Below are positions 27,455-38,448 of a stretch of DNA of 64,000 nt, piece after piece. The notes under the pieces were generated by a model. The model was not told the DNA's origin. It did not search any database and saw only the letters and a program-made list of their open reading frames with translations. The position numbers were made by a program, and so were the translations under genes. Numbering within the stretch: the stretch's first letter is position 1; every line of letters starts with the position of its first letter. Source of the stretch: Variovorax davisae (GTDB lineage: Bacteria > Pseudomonadota > Gammaproteobacteria > Burkholderiales > Burkholderiaceae_C); contig NZ_JASZYS010000002.1 of assembly GCF_030316845.1 (NCBI RefSeq), forward strand, positions 496,001 through 560,000. The letters run 5' to 3'.

Positions 27455-28360
27455 TCAGTTGCCGTCCGGCGCCACGGGATGCTGTGCCATCGCCTCCAGC
27501 GCCCGCACCAGGGCCGAATGATCCTCCTGCCCATGCCCCAGCGCCGAGCACGCGTTCATCAACTGCGCCGCACTCGCCGTCTGCGGCAGCGCCACCCCCA
27601 GCGCACGCGCCCCTTGCAGCGCCAGGTTCAGGTCCTTCTGGTGCAGCGCGATGCGAAACCCCGGTGCGAAGGTTCGCTTGATCATGCGCTCGCCATGCAC
27701 CTCCAGGATGCGCGAGGACGCGAAGCCGCCCATCAAGGCCTGCCGCACCTTCGCCGGATCGGCGCCGGCCTTGGAGGCGAACACCAGCGCCTCGCCCACC
27801 GCCGCGATGTTGAGCGCCACGATGATCTGGTTGGCCACCTTGCAGACCTGGCCGTCGCCGACGTTGCCGACCAGCGTGATGTTCTTGCCCATCTTCTCGA
27901 GCAGGGGCCGCACGCGCCCGAAGGTGCCCTCGTCGCCGCCGCACATGATCGTGAGGCTCGCCGCCTTCGCGCCCACCTCGCCGCCCGAGACCGGCGCATC
28001 GACGTAGCCGCAGCCCAGGCCGATGATCCGCTGCGCGAAGTCCTTGGTCGCGATCGGATCGATCGAGCTGCAATCGACCACCAGCTTGCCTTTGGACAGG
28101 CCCGCGGCCACGCCGCCTTCGCCGAACAGCACCTTCTCCACGTCCGGGGTGTCCGGCACCATGACGAAGACGATGTCGGCCTGCCGCGCCACCTCCGTGG
28201 CCGAGGCGCAGACCGTCGCGCCCGAAGCCAGGGGCTGCGGCACCTCGCCGCGCGTGTTCACGAAAAGCCGATGGCCGGCGTCGAGCAGGTGGCCCGCCAT
28301 CGGCGCCCCCATGATGCCGAGGCCGATGAAGCCGATGTTCTGTGCGTTCGATTGCGTCAT
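27455..28360 (-). CDS. glxR: 2-hydroxy-3-oxopropionate (tartronate semialdehyde) reductase
   Basis: A 301-residue beta-hydroxyacid dehydrogenase. The NAD-binding GLGIMG lies at residues 13-18, the substrate-binding DAPVSGG at 121-127 and the catalytic Lys174 in the CKVANQ segment. It reduces tartronate semialdehyde to D-glycerate, the step after glyoxylate carboligase. It lies 24 bp downstream of hyi in the order gcl, hyi, glxR, the standard glyoxylate assimilation set. Confidence 0.93.
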   Translation of the reverse strand: MTQSNAQNIGFIGLGIMGAPMAGHLLDAGHRLFVNTRGEVPQPLASGATVCASATEVARQADIVFVMVPDTPDVEKVLFGEGGVAAGLSKGKLVVDCSSIDPIATKDFAQRIIGLGCGYVDAPVSGGEVGAKAASLTIMCGGDEGTFGRVRPLLEKMGKNITLVGNVGDGQVCKVANQIIVALNIAAVGEALVFASKAGADPAKVRQALMGGFASSRILEVHGERMIKRTFAPGFRIALHQKDLNLALQGARALGVALPQTASAAQLMNACSALGHGQEDHSALVRALEAMAQHPVAPDGN

Positions 28361-28384
28361 GTCGCGAGCTGTCCTTGTGCTGGG

Positions 28385-29164
28385 TTATTGCGTGAGCGCC
28401 GTGCGCCATCCGAGACCGTCGAGCGTCGTGCCGCGTGGCTTGTATTCGCAGCCGATCCACCCGTCATAGCCCAGCGAATCGATGTGCCTGAACAGCCACG
28501 GGTAGTGGATCTCGCCCGTGCCCGGTTCGCCGCGCCCCGGGTTGTCGGCCAGCTGGATGTGGCCGATCCGGGCGATGTTGCGGCTCAGCGTGTTGCCGAG
28601 CTCTCCTTCCATGCGCTGCGCGTGGTAGATGTCGTACTGCACCCGCAGGTTGGGCGAGCCGACCTCGTCGATCAGGGCCAGCGCCTGGTCGGTACGGCTC
28701 AGGTAGAAGCCGGGGATGTCGAAGGTGTTGATCGGCTCGATCAGCAGCCGGATGCCGGCGCCCAGCAGCTCCTTCGATGCGAAGCGCAGGTTGTCGACCA
28801 CCACCTTGCGCGCGTCGGCCTGCGTGACGCCTTCGGGCAGCTTGCCGAGCAGGCAGTTCAGCTGCGGGCAACCCAGCGCCGTGGCGTAGTCGATCGCCCG
28901 CGCCACGCCTTCGCGGAACTCGCCCACCCGGTCCGGATGGCAGCCGATGCCGCGCTCGCCCGCGTCCCAGTTGCCGGCCGGCAGGTTGTGCAGCACCTGC
29001 GCCAGGCCGTTGTCGCGCAGGGCGGCCGCCAGCTCCTTCTTTTCGCAGGCGTAGGGGAACAGGTATTCGACGGCCTGGAAGCCGGCCTTGGCGGCGGCCT
29101 CGAAGCGCTGCATGAAGGGCAGCTCGGTGAACAGCATCGTGAGGTTGGCTGCGAATTTGGGCAT
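28385..29164 (-). CDS. hyi: Hydroxypyruvate isomerase
   Basis: A 259-residue TIM-barrel isomerase interconverting hydroxypyruvate and tartronate semialdehyde. Metal and substrate ligands expected of the family are present: Glu143 (LIEPIN), Asp178 (QYDIYH), His202 (GHIQLAD) and Glu240 (GCEYKP). A GAGGAGACA ribosome binding site precedes the ATG at 29164. It is second in the gcl operon and is separated from gcl by a hairpin that could attenuate transcription. Confidence 0.92.
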   Translation of the reverse strand: MPKFAANLTMLFTELPFMQRFEAAAKAGFQAVEYLFPYACEKKELAAALRDNGLAQVLHNLPAGNWDAGERGIGCHPDRVGEFREGVARAIDYATALGCPQLNCLLGKLPEGVTQADARKVVVDNLRFASKELLGAGIRLLIEPINTFDIPGFYLSRTDQALALIDEVGSPNLRVQYDIYHAQRMEGELGNTLSRNIARIGHIQLADNPGRGEPGTGEIHYPWLFRHIDSLGYDGWIGCEYKPRGTTLDGLGWRTALTQ

Positions 29165-29191
29165 GTGTTTGTCTCCTCTCTCGTCAGATGA

Positions 29192-29231
29192 GGACAGAGC
29201 AAAAACTGCGACGCAGTTTCTTGATCTGTCC
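29192..29231 (-). terminator. Nested hairpin with U-tract between gcl and hyi
   Basis: On the minus strand an inner stem with AAACTGC/GCAGTTT arms (29203-29219) runs directly into five T residues. It is enclosed by outer arms GGACAGA/TCTGTCC (29192-29198 and 29225-29231). It lies in the 76-bp gap between the gcl stop and the hyi start. It resembles an intrinsic terminator inside an operon, so partial termination could lower hyi and glxR expression relative to gcl. Confidence 0.65.
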
Positions 29232-29240
29232 CGCAAAGTC

Positions 29241-31034
<1,794 letters not shown>

Positions 31035-31109
31035 GCGAGTCTCCTTGGGTTGGGCTCGACTGTAGGAATTCGGGCCGGTTCGCAGAAGACGGCGGGAGGC
31101 CATAAAGCC

Positions 31110-31126
31110 TATTCCTGGGTGGAATA
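31110..31126. promoter_or_regulatory. LysR-type operator between gcl and its divergent regulator
   Basis: TATTCC and GGAATA form a perfect inverted repeat with a five-base spacer at 31110-31126. The core fits the T-N11-A rule for LysR-type sites. It lies 19 bp before the LysR start and 76 bp before the gcl start, as expected for an autoregulated divergent pair. Confidence 0.65.
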
Positions 31127-31144
31127 ACTGGCTACCATCCGGGG

Positions 31145-32068
31145 ATGGACCGATTGCTGGCGATGGAGATGTTCGTGCGCGTGGTGGAGACCGGCAGCTT
31201 CTCCAAGGCGGCGCGCGAGTTCAACACCACCCAGCCCACCGTGACCAAGCAGGTCGCCGCCACCGAGGCCCGGCTCAAGGCCCGGCTGCTGAACCGCAAC
31301 ACCCGCGGCGTGAGCCTCACGGAATCGGGTGCGCTCTATTACGAGAAGTGCAAGTCGATCGTGCGCGAGGCGGAGGAGGCCGAGAGCATCGTCAAGCTCA
31401 GGCAGTCGCAGGCGCAAGGCTTGCTGCGCATCGGCACCTCGACCGCCTTCGGCCGCCGCGTGGTGGTGCCGCTGGCGCTGGAGTTCATGGCCCGGCACCC
31501 GCAGGTGCAGGTCGACCTGAGCTTCGAGGATCGCTATGTCGACCTGGTGGCGCAGGGCATCGACGTCGCGATCCGCATGGGCAAGCTGGCCGATTCCTCG
31601 CTGGGCGCGCGTTTCCTCGGCATGAATCCCTGGGTCATGGTGGCCGCGCCGGCCTATCTCCAGGCCCACGGGACGCCGAAGAAGGCCCAGGACCTGAGCG
31701 CCCACGTGGCCCTGATCTACAGCAGCGTGGTCGGCGACGACGTCTGGCACCTGCACACGCCCCGGGGCGAGCCGGTCACGGTGCCGGTGTCGGGGCGCCT
31801 GCGCTCGAACAACGTCTCGGCCGTGCTGGCCGCCGCGCGGGCCGGCCTCGGCATCGCGCTGATGCCGCGCTACGTGGCGAGCGATTCGCTGGCCGCGGGG
31901 CAGGTGAGCGAAGTGCTGGCCGACCATGCGCTGGACGAGCAGGAGATCCATGCCGTGTTCCCCTCGCCCAAGCTGGTGCCGGGCAAGGTGTCGAGCTTCG
32001 TCGCCTTCCTGCAGGGGCGGTTCGGCGAACGCTGGTGGGCGTCGGCGCCTGTACGCGCCGCGCCCTAG
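31145..32068 (+). CDS. LysR family transcriptional regulator of the gcl operon
   Basis: A 307-residue regulator with an N-terminal winged helix-turn-helix (residues 1-60, including a [20 protein letters not shown] segment) and a C-terminal type 2 periplasmic-binding-like effector domain. It diverges from gcl with 110 bp between starts. The inverted repeat at 31110-31126 is its likely site. By position it probably controls gcl, hyi and glxR in response to glyoxylate or a related acid. The effector is inferred. Confidence 0.9.
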   Translation: MDRLLAMEMFVRVVETGSFSKAAREFNTTQPTVTKQVAATEARLKARLLNRNTRGVSLTESGALYYEKCKSIVREAEEAESIVKLRQSQAQGLLRIGTSTAFGRRVVVPLALEFMARHPQVQVDLSFEDRYVDLVAQGIDVAIRMGKLADSSLGARFLGMNPWVMVAAPAYLQAHGTPKKAQDLSAHVALIYSSVVGDDVWHLHTPRGEPVTVPVSGRLRSNNVSAVLAAARAGLGIALMPRYVASDSLAAGQVSEVLADHALDEQEIHAVFPSPKLVPGKVSSFVAFLQGRFGERWWASAPVRAAP

Positions 32069-32091
32069 GGTGCCGAGCGCGCTCGGGCTTG

Positions 32092-32928
32092 TCAGGCGGC
32101 GGAGCGTGCCGGTTCGGGGGTGCGGCCCAGCCATGGCTGGAACTCGGCGGTGGGCGTCCGGTCGTCGGTCGGCTGCGAGAGCTCCTTCGCGTCCAACAGG
32201 CCACAGCGCCAGAGTTCGACCTCCGAGGCGGCGCTGGCGAACGGGCGCTGTGTGGCAGCGAGCACCATGTAGATCTCGCGGCACTCGCGCCGGCCGAAAT
32301 CCTGGCGCAGCTGGTCGAGCGACAGCCGGCGCAGTTGTCCGAGGGTTTCGCAACCCTGGTCGAGCACGCGCTCCAGCGTCTTGGGCCTGAGCCCGAGCGC
32401 CGCCGCATGGGCGTCGTCCTCGAGGCCGCGCAACGCGCGCCGGCGTGCCTCCCGATGCAGGGCCAGGACGACCCGGCATTGGTCTGCCTGCGGTCCTTGC
32501 GTGTCGGCGTCCGGCCGGAAGCCGAGTCCGATGCTGGCCAGCGCGTCGCGCAGCGCGGACAGCGTCGGGGCGTCGATCGCCTTTTCCTGCTGCAGTTCCC
32601 GCTCGCTGGCCGCGCAGAGGTCCTCGAGCCAGTAGATGCCGCGCTCGCGCAGCGCCTGGCGGGCCTGCGCCCCGATGGCGATCTCGTCGATCGGCATGTC
32701 GAGCCCCAGGCGCGACAGGCAGTCCAGCTGCAGCGCTCTTTTCGGGAACCAGTTGAAGGACGAGAAGTCGGGCCTGGTGCCGGCGGCGATCAAGCCGTCG
32801 CGCAGGGCCGTGGCGTGCTTGCGCCGGGTCGCGAGGATGAATCGGCGCAGGCCGCGCAGGCAGGCGGAGAGTTCGTCGCCGGACAGTTGAGACAGGTCCT
32901 CGACAGAGCGGATGGTGAAATGTTGCAT
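32092..32928 (-). CDS. Orphan protein with an RNA polymerase alpha C-terminal-domain-like helical repeat
   Basis: A 278-residue protein from the ATG at 32928; a GTG at 32967 would add 13 residues. Residues 78-140 align without gaps to the RpoA C-terminal domain over about 60 positions, including the P-(V/I)-D-(D/E)-(L/I) entry, the GI-x-x-x-x-DL turn and the ALASIGL-type exit. A second, weaker helical unit of similar pattern lies near residues 170-230. The DNA-contact residues of the true domain are not kept: the positions of E. coli Arg265 and Asn268 are both Gln. It may therefore bind protein rather than DNA. Function unknown. It diverges from a response-regulator/kinase pair. Confidence 0.7.
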   Translation of the reverse strand: MQHFTIRSVEDLSQLSGDELSACLRGLRRFILATRRKHATALRDGLIAAGTRPDFSSFNWFPKRALQLDCLSRLGLDMPIDEIAIGAQARQALRERGIYWLEDLCAASERELQQEKAIDAPTLSALRDALASIGLGFRPDADTQGPQADQCRVVLALHREARRRALRGLEDDAHAAALGLRPKTLERVLDQGCETLGQLRRLSLDQLRQDFGRRECREIYMVLAATQRPFASAASEVELWRCGLLDAKELSQPTDDRTPTAEFQPWLGRTPEPARSAA

Positions 32929-33068
32929 GGTCGGCGGGCGTTGAGGGTTGTGGGTCGGGCTGTTCACTATGCAATCACGGCGCGCTTGCCAAAACCCCCG
33001 AGAGGTCGGGTTATGCTCGTGCGTGCTCAGCGCCGCGACGACGGCGCGACGCTCAGGGAGTCAGAAAA

Positions 33069-33698
33069 ATGACAGAGATTCTTCTGGTCGACGACCATGC
33101 CTTGTTCAGGGCTGGGCTTCGACTGCTGGTGTCGACCATCCTGCGCAACGTGCAGGTCTTCGAGGCGTGTTCTCTCGCGGAGGCGCTCGAGACGGCCAGG
33201 GCGCGCGAGGGCATCTCCCTGTGCCTGCTCGATCTGGTGCTCGAGGACGGCGGTGGACTCGATGCCCTGGCCGCCTTCCGCCGCGCGGCGCCGGAGATCG
33301 CGGTGGTGGTCGTCTCGGCCACCCAGGATGCCGCCACCATCCGCGCCTGCCTCGATGCCGGGGCGATGAGCTTCGTGCCCAAGAGCATGCCCGCGGCCGC
33401 CCTGACGCAGGCACTGCGCCGGGTGCTGTCGGGCCATGTCTTCCTGCCCGAGCAGGTCCTGCCGGCGGCACCGTCGCCCGGTGCGCGCTCGGGCCTCAGC
33501 CGCCGCCAGCGCGACGTGCTGAGCGCGTTGGCGCGCGGGCTGCCGACCAAGTCCATCGCGCGCGAACTGGGCATCTCCGATCACACCGTCAAGGAGAATC
33601 TCACCGGGCTGTTCCAGGCCTTGCGGGTGACCAATCGCACCGAGGCCGTCATCGTCGCCAGCCGGCTGGGCCTCACGGAGGGAAGCGATGTCGGATGA
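33069..33698 (+). CDS. Two-component response regulator, NarL/LuxR type
   Basis: A 209-residue response regulator. The receiver domain has Asp8, Asp9 and phosphoacceptor Asp55, and the conserved Lys in VPKSM near residue 105. A LuxR helix-turn-helix occupies residues 140-205 (LSRRQRDVLSALARGL). An AGGGAG ribosome binding site precedes the ATG. It overlaps the hybrid kinase gene by 11 bp, so the two are co-translated and presumably form a cognate pair. Confidence 0.92.
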   Translation: MTEILLVDDHALFRAGLRLLVSTILRNVQVFEACSLAEALETARAREGISLCLLDLVLEDGGGLDALAAFRRAAPEIAVVVVSATQDAATIRACLDAGAMSFVPKSMPAAALTQALRRVLSGHVFLPEQVLPAAPSPGARSGLSRRQRDVLSALARGLPTKSIARELGISDHTVKENLTGLFQALRVTNRTEAVIVASRLGLTEGSDVG

Positions 33699-35622
33699 GG
33701 CGGGGCATGCGACCATCCGGCAGGCCTGGACCGAGATGTGGATGCAGGCGCCGCGCTTCGGGTCGAGCGTGCAGGAGACGGCCTTCCTGCGCGGCTACAG
33801 CCTCCAGTTCGCAAACCAGCGCCGCCTGGCCCTGCTGCTGGGCATCGTCGCGACGGTGGCCTACCTGCCCTGGGACCATGTCTATGCGCGGGACCCCGCG
33901 TTCGGCGGCGAGGTCTTCCGGGCGGTGCTCGTCAACCGGATCCTGACGGCGCTGCTGATCGTGCCGTTCCTGGCGCTCGCGATGCGCCCGCGCTTCGCGC
34001 AGGACGAGCGCTTCGCCACCGCCGTCGTGACGGCCTGCGTCTTCGTCGACTTCCTCTTCTACTGCCGCGGCTTCCTGCTGGCGCCCTATCCCTACGACTA
34101 CATGTACTTCTTCATGGGGATGTGCATCAACGTGGTGTTCGGCTTCGCGGTGCTGCAGATGCGGGCTCGGCCGGTGCTGCTGCAGCTTGGCTTGTGCGCG
34201 ATGGCTTCGCTTGTCACCTTCGCCTGGAACTGGCAGCTCAAGGCCGACGTTCTCGAAGACCACGAGGCCCGCATCTACCAATGGGCGGCGCTGAGCTTCC
34301 TGGCGACGCTGGCGATGATCGGCTACATCGTCGCCAACCTGTTCGAGCGCACCCGGCGCGCCAGCTTCGCGCAGACCGAGCAGCTGGCCGGCTCGAACGC
34401 CAGCCTGACCAGCCGCCGCGAAGACGTCGACCGGCTCAACCAGGCGCTGCGCATGGCCGTGGAGCGCGCCGAGCGCGAATCGGCGGCGAGGACACGCGTG
34501 CTCGCCGCGGCCAGCCACGACCTGCGCCAGCCGCTGCATGCGCTGTCGATCTACAGCGCCGTCCTGGCGGCCGACCCGGTGCCGCAGACCTTGCGCGAGG
34601 TCGGGGCCCACATCGACCAGATCGCCCGCACCCTCGGGGCGCTGCTGCATGGCCTGCTCGACCTGTCGCAGCTGTCGAGCGGCCATTACGTGCCGGCGCG
34701 CCAGCGCGTGGCGCTGGACGCGTGGCTGGAATCGATCTGCCTCGAATACGAGGGCGCGGCCGCTTCCAAGGGCCTGCGGCTGCGGCGCGAACTGGCGCCG
34801 CTGGCCTGGCATGGCGACACGATGGCCGTCTCGCGGATCGCCCGCAACTTGCTGGGCAACGCCATCAAGTACACGGCCGCCGGCACGGTGACGATGCGGC
34901 TCGCGGCGCAGGGACAGCGCGCGTTGCTGTCGGTCGAGGACACCGGCGTCGGGATTCCGCACGAAGCCCAGCCGCGGATCTTCGAGGAGTTCTTCCAGGT
35001 CGGCAACCAGGGCCGCGACCGCAGCCAGGGCGTCGGGCTGGGGCTGGCGATCGTGCATCGGCTGGTCGAGCTGTCGGCAGGCGACATCGCCGTGCACTCC
35101 GAGCCCGGCGCGGGCAGCTGCTTCACGGTGAGACTGCCCGGCGTCGAGGCGGTGCCGTCGGCGGGGGCCGAGCCGGTCGTCGCCGGCCCTGCCGGCGCGG
35201 CCGACGCCATCGCCTTCGCGGGGCGGGTGTACCTGGTCGACGACGAGCCCGACATCCTGCGCAGCATGGCGATGCTGCTGCGGTCGTGGCATTGCAGCAC
35301 CTTCACCGCCGTCGATGCGGAACAAGCCACGGCGCTGTTCGAGTCGGCGGGCAAGCCCGACCTGCTGATCGTCGACCTGCGCCTGCAGGGGGCGGAGAAC
35401 GGTCCGATGCTGGTCGAGCGCCTGCAGCGCACGCATGGCCGCTTCCCGGTGCTGGTCATCACCGGCGAGACGGCGTCGGAGCTGCTGCGCGGTGCGACCC
35501 AGGCCGGCTGGACCCTGCTGTACAAGCCGATCGCCGCCGAGACCCTGCGCGACGCCCTGGCCCAGGTGCTGCCGCGGCTCAGTGCGCCTGCGACGCCACC
35601 GGCAGATCGGGCAGCACGTTGA
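33688..35622 (+). CDS. Membrane hybrid histidine kinase with receiver domain
   Basis: A 644-residue sensor. About five or six hydrophobic segments occupy residues 45-230, followed by a coiled linker. The H-box (AASHDLRQPLHAL) has His277, the ATPase domain N-box (NLLGNAIKYT) is near 395 and the G-box (GVGLGLAI) near 450. A C-terminal receiver domain has phosphoacceptor Asp563. The HDLRQPL form of the H-box marks a distinct hybrid kinase subfamily. There is no periplasmic sensory domain, so the signal is probably sensed in the membrane. Its 3' end overlaps the convergent PBP gene by 44 bp. Confidence 0.92.
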   Translation: MSDEAGHATIRQAWTEMWMQAPRFGSSVQETAFLRGYSLQFANQRRLALLLGIVATVAYLPWDHVYARDPAFGGEVFRAVLVNRILTALLIVPFLALAMRPRFAQDERFATAVVTACVFVDFLFYCRGFLLAPYPYDYMYFFMGMCINVVFGFAVLQMRARPVLLQLGLCAMASLVTFAWNWQLKADVLEDHEARIYQWAALSFLATLAMIGYIVANLFERTRRASFAQTEQLAGSNASLTSRREDVDRLNQALRMAVERAERESAARTRVLAAASHDLRQPLHALSIYSAVLAADPVPQTLREVGAHIDQIARTLGALLHGLLDLSQLSSGHYVPARQRVALDAWLESICLEYEGAAASKGLRLRRELAPLAWHGDTMAVSRIARNLLGNAIKYTAAGTVTMRLAAQGQRALLSVEDTGVGIPHEAQPRIFEEFFQVGNQGRDRSQGVGLGLAIVHRLVELSAGDIAVHSEPGAGSCFTVRLPGVEAVPSAGAEPVVAGPAGAADAIAFAGRVYLVDDEPDILRSMAMLLRSWHCSTFTAVDAEQATALFESAGKPDLLIVDLRLQGAENGPMLVERLQRTHGRFPVLVITGETASELLRGATQAGWTLLYKPIAAETLRDALAQVLPRLSAPATPPADRAAR

Positions 35623-37306
35623 GGATGCGCAGCGTCTGCTGCACCACCGCGCTGAACACCGGCGCCGCCACCAGGCCGCCGAAGTACTTGCCGGCACTGG
35701 GTTCGTCGATCATCACCGCGACGATGATGCGCGGCTTGTCGATCGGCGACATGCCGGTGTACCAGGCGCGGTACTTGTTGCTCGCGTAGCCCTTGCCGAC
35801 CTGCTTGTGGGCGGTGCCGGTCTTGCCGCCGACCGAGTAGCCCTCGGTCTGCGCCAGCGGCGCCGTGCCGCCGGGCGCGGCCGCCATGTGCATCATCTTG
35901 CGCACCTGGGCCGCGATCAGCGCCGAGAACACCGGCACGCCGGCCGGCGGCTCGTGGGTCTTGAGCATGGTGATCGGGATCACCTTGCCACCGTTGGCGA
36001 AGGCGGTGTAGGCATGGGCGATCTGGAACAGCGAGGCCGACAGGCCGTAGCCGTAGGACATCGTGGCCTGCTCGATCGGGCGCCACGACTTCCAGGGCCG
36101 CAGCCGGCCCGTCACGGCGCCCGGGAACTGCGTCTGCGGCTTCTGGCCGAAGCCGAGCGAGGTGTAGGAATCCCACATCTCCTTGGCCGTCATGCGCTGC
36201 GAGATCCTGGTGGCGCCCACGTTGCTCGACTTCTGGATCACCGTCTCGGTGGTCAGGACGCCGAAGTTCTCGTCGTCGTGGATGGTGGCGCCGGCCACCG
36301 TGAGGTGGCCCGGGTTGGTGTCGATCACGGTCTGCGGCGTGATCCGGCCCAGCTGCAGCGCGGTCGCCACGGTGATCGGCTTCATCGTCGAGCCGGGCTC
36401 GAAGACGTCGGTCATGGCCCGGTTGCGCAGCTGCTCGCCGGTCATCTTGCGGCGGTCGTTGGGGTCGAAGCTCGGGTAGTTGGCCATCGCCAGCAGTTCG
36501 CCGGTGGCGGCATCGACCACCACGGCGCTGCCGGCGCGGGCCTTGTTGGCGACCACGGCGTCGCGCAGCGTCTCGTAGGCCACCGCCTGCACCCGGTCGT
36601 CCAGGCTCAGCTGGACGTCGTGGCCGTCGACCGGCGGCACCTGCTCGCCCAGGTCCTCGACCACCGCGCCGAGCCGGTTCTTGATCACCCGGCGCGAGCC
36701 GGCCTTGCCCGACAGTTCCTTGTCGAAAGCCAGCTCGATGCCTTCCTGGCCGACGTCCTCCACGTTGGTGAAGCCGGCCACGTGCGCCGCTGCCTCGCCC
36801 TCGGGGTACTGGCGCTTGTACTCGCGGCGCTGGTAGATGCCCTTGATGTCGAGCGCGGCGATCTGCCGGGCGACGCCGTCGTCGACCTGGCGCTTGAGCC
36901 AGACGAAGCTCTTGTCCTCTCCGAGCTTGCGAGAGACCTCCGCCAGCGGCATGCCGAGCAGCTCGGCGAGCTTGCGCAGCCGCGGGGCCAGCGCCGGATC
37001 GTCCTGGTCGACGTCCTCCGGAATCGCCCAGATGCTGGGCGCCGGCACGTCGGAGGCCAGGATCAGCCCGTTGCGGTCGAGGATGTGGCCGCGGCTGGCC
37101 GGCAGCTCGAGGGTGCGGGCGTAGCGCGCCTCGCCCTGGTGCTGGAAGAAATCGTTGTCGATCACCTGCACGTCGATGGCGCGGCCGGCCAGCACGGCGA
37201 AGCCCAGCGCGATGCCGGCGACGATGAGTTTGCTGCGCCAGGCCGGCGTCTTGCTCGCCAGCAACGGGCTGGTGGCGTAGCGCAGGCTGGGCCCGCTGCG
37301 ATGCAT
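35579..37306 (-). CDS. Penicillin-binding protein 3 homologue (FtsI-like transpeptidase), outside the division cluster
   Basis: A 575-residue class B PBP. One N-terminal membrane anchor spans residues 26-45. The PBP dimerisation domain starts at the SRGHILDRNG segment. The transpeptidase motifs are S306-T-M-K309, S360-S-N and K495-T-G. It crosslinks septal or side-wall peptidoglycan from the periplasmic side. The primary ftsI normally lies in the mur/fts cluster, but here neighbours are a kinase and an AI-2E-family permease gene. It is probably a second, specialised copy. The last 44 bp overlap the hybrid kinase gene on the other strand. Confidence 0.9.
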   Translation of the reverse strand: MHRSGPSLRYATSPLLASKTPAWRSKLIVAGIALGFAVLAGRAIDVQVIDNDFFQHQGEARYARTLELPASRGHILDRNGLILASDVPAPSIWAIPEDVDQDDPALAPRLRKLAELLGMPLAEVSRKLGEDKSFVWLKRQVDDGVARQIAALDIKGIYQRREYKRQYPEGEAAAHVAGFTNVEDVGQEGIELAFDKELSGKAGSRRVIKNRLGAVVEDLGEQVPPVDGHDVQLSLDDRVQAVAYETLRDAVVANKARAGSAVVVDAATGELLAMANYPSFDPNDRRKMTGEQLRNRAMTDVFEPGSTMKPITVATALQLGRITPQTVIDTNPGHLTVAGATIHDDENFGVLTTETVIQKSSNVGATRISQRMTAKEMWDSYTSLGFGQKPQTQFPGAVTGRLRPWKSWRPIEQATMSYGYGLSASLFQIAHAYTAFANGGKVIPITMLKTHEPPAGVPVFSALIAAQVRKMMHMAAAPGGTAPLAQTEGYSVGGKTGTAHKQVGKGYASNKYRAWYTGMSPIDKPRIIVAVMIDEPSAGKYFGGLVAAPVFSAVVQQTLRILNVLPDLPVASQAH

Positions 37307-37321
37307 GGTTCGGGTTCCCTG

Positions 37322-38398
37322 TCAGGACAATGGGGGAGGGGGGGTGTCGTCGGCGTCGTTCGACGAGGCGAACAGGTCCCAGGCCGCCATGAAGAGCGCC
37401 GCGATCACCGGGCCGATCACGAAGCCGTTGATGCCGAACAGCGCGATCCCGCCGATGGTCGACATCAGCACCACGTAGTCGGGCATCTGGGTGTCCTTGC
37501 CGACGAGCAGGGGCCGCAGGATGTTGTCGACCAGGCCGATCACGAAGACGCCGACGAACACCAGGCCGAGGGCCTTGCCGATGGCGCCGACGGCCAGGAA
37601 GTAGATCGCCACCGGCCCCCAGATCAGGGCCGCGCCGACCGCCGGCAGCAGCGACAGGAAGGCCATCAGTGCGCCCCAGAGCAGCGAGCCCTGCAGCCCC
37701 ATCAGCGAGAAGGTCACGCCGCCGATCAGGCCCTGCGCGGCCGCCACCGCGACGTTGCCCTTGATGGTGGCGCGGATGACGGTGGTGAACTTGTTCAGCA
37801 GGTAGTGGGTGTGCGGCTTGGCCAGCGGCAGCGAGGCGCGGATCGTCTTCGACAGCTCGGCGCCGTCGCGCAGCAGGAAGAACAGCAGGTACAGCATGAT
37901 GCCGAAGCTGATGATGAATTCGAAGGTGTTCTGGCCGATCGCCACGGCGTGGGTGGCGATCGCCTGGCTGCCCCGCGCGGCCGCCTGCGAGACCTGCTTG
38001 ATCAGGCCTTCGACGTTGCCGAGGCCGAAGCGGTCGAGCAGGCTCAGGGCCCACTGCGGGATGGCGTTGACCACCTGCTGGAAGTAGTTGGCGAAGCTGA
38101 TGTCGCCGGTGCGGATCTTCTGCGACAGCAGCGACACCTCCTCGACCAGCGACAGGCTGACCGCGACCAGCGGGATGATCACCACCACCATCGCCATCAG
38201 CAGCGTCACGATGGCGGCCAGGTTGCGCCGGCCGCCCATCTTCTTGAGCAGCCGCCGGTAGATCGGGGTGAACAGGATGGCGAGGGCAAGCCCCCACATC
38301 ACGGCACCGAAGAAGGGGAAGAGGATCCAGCCGAAGGCGATCGTGACGACCGCCAGCAGGAACAGGAAGGTGCCGCGCTGCAGCGCTGGTGAATTCAT
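37322..38398 (-). CDS. AI-2E family (PerM-like) membrane transporter
   Basis: A 358-residue integral membrane protein with about eight hydrophobic segments and the family's central soluble stretch (residues 80-150). The C-terminal GLVDNILRPLLVG segment is diagnostic of the AI-2E/PerM family. Members export autoinducer-2 or act as ion-coupled transporters. The role here is unknown. The gene precedes the PBP gene by 15 bp and the two may be co-transcribed. Confidence 0.9.
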   Translation of the reverse strand: MNSPALQRGTFLFLLAVVTIAFGWILFPFFGAVMWGLALAILFTPIYRRLLKKMGGRRNLAAIVTLLMAMVVVIIPLVAVSLSLVEEVSLLSQKIRTGDISFANYFQQVVNAIPQWALSLLDRFGLGNVEGLIKQVSQAAARGSQAIATHAVAIGQNTFEFIISFGIMLYLLFFLLRDGAELSKTIRASLPLAKPHTHYLLNKFTTVIRATIKGNVAVAAAQGLIGGVTFSLMGLQGSLLWGALMAFLSLLPAVGAALIWGPVAIYFLAVGAIGKALGLVFVGVFVIGLVDNILRPLLVGKDTQMPDYVVLMSTIGGIALFGINGFVIGPVIAALFMAAWDLFASSNDADDTPPPPLS

Positions 38399-38448
38399 AG
38401 GCCGATCGACTTTAGCCGAAACCGCCCTCGTTGCAGGGGCGATGCGTG

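Noticed and set aside
27345-28460. Extension of the maeB frame through glxR
   Set aside because: glxR is supported by cofactor and catalytic motifs in a different frame, and maeB has its own AGGAGAC site and ATG at 27344.
35623-38392. Plus-strand open frame over the PBP and AI-2E-family genes
   Set aside because: No recognisable protein; both minus-strand genes have complete family motifs.
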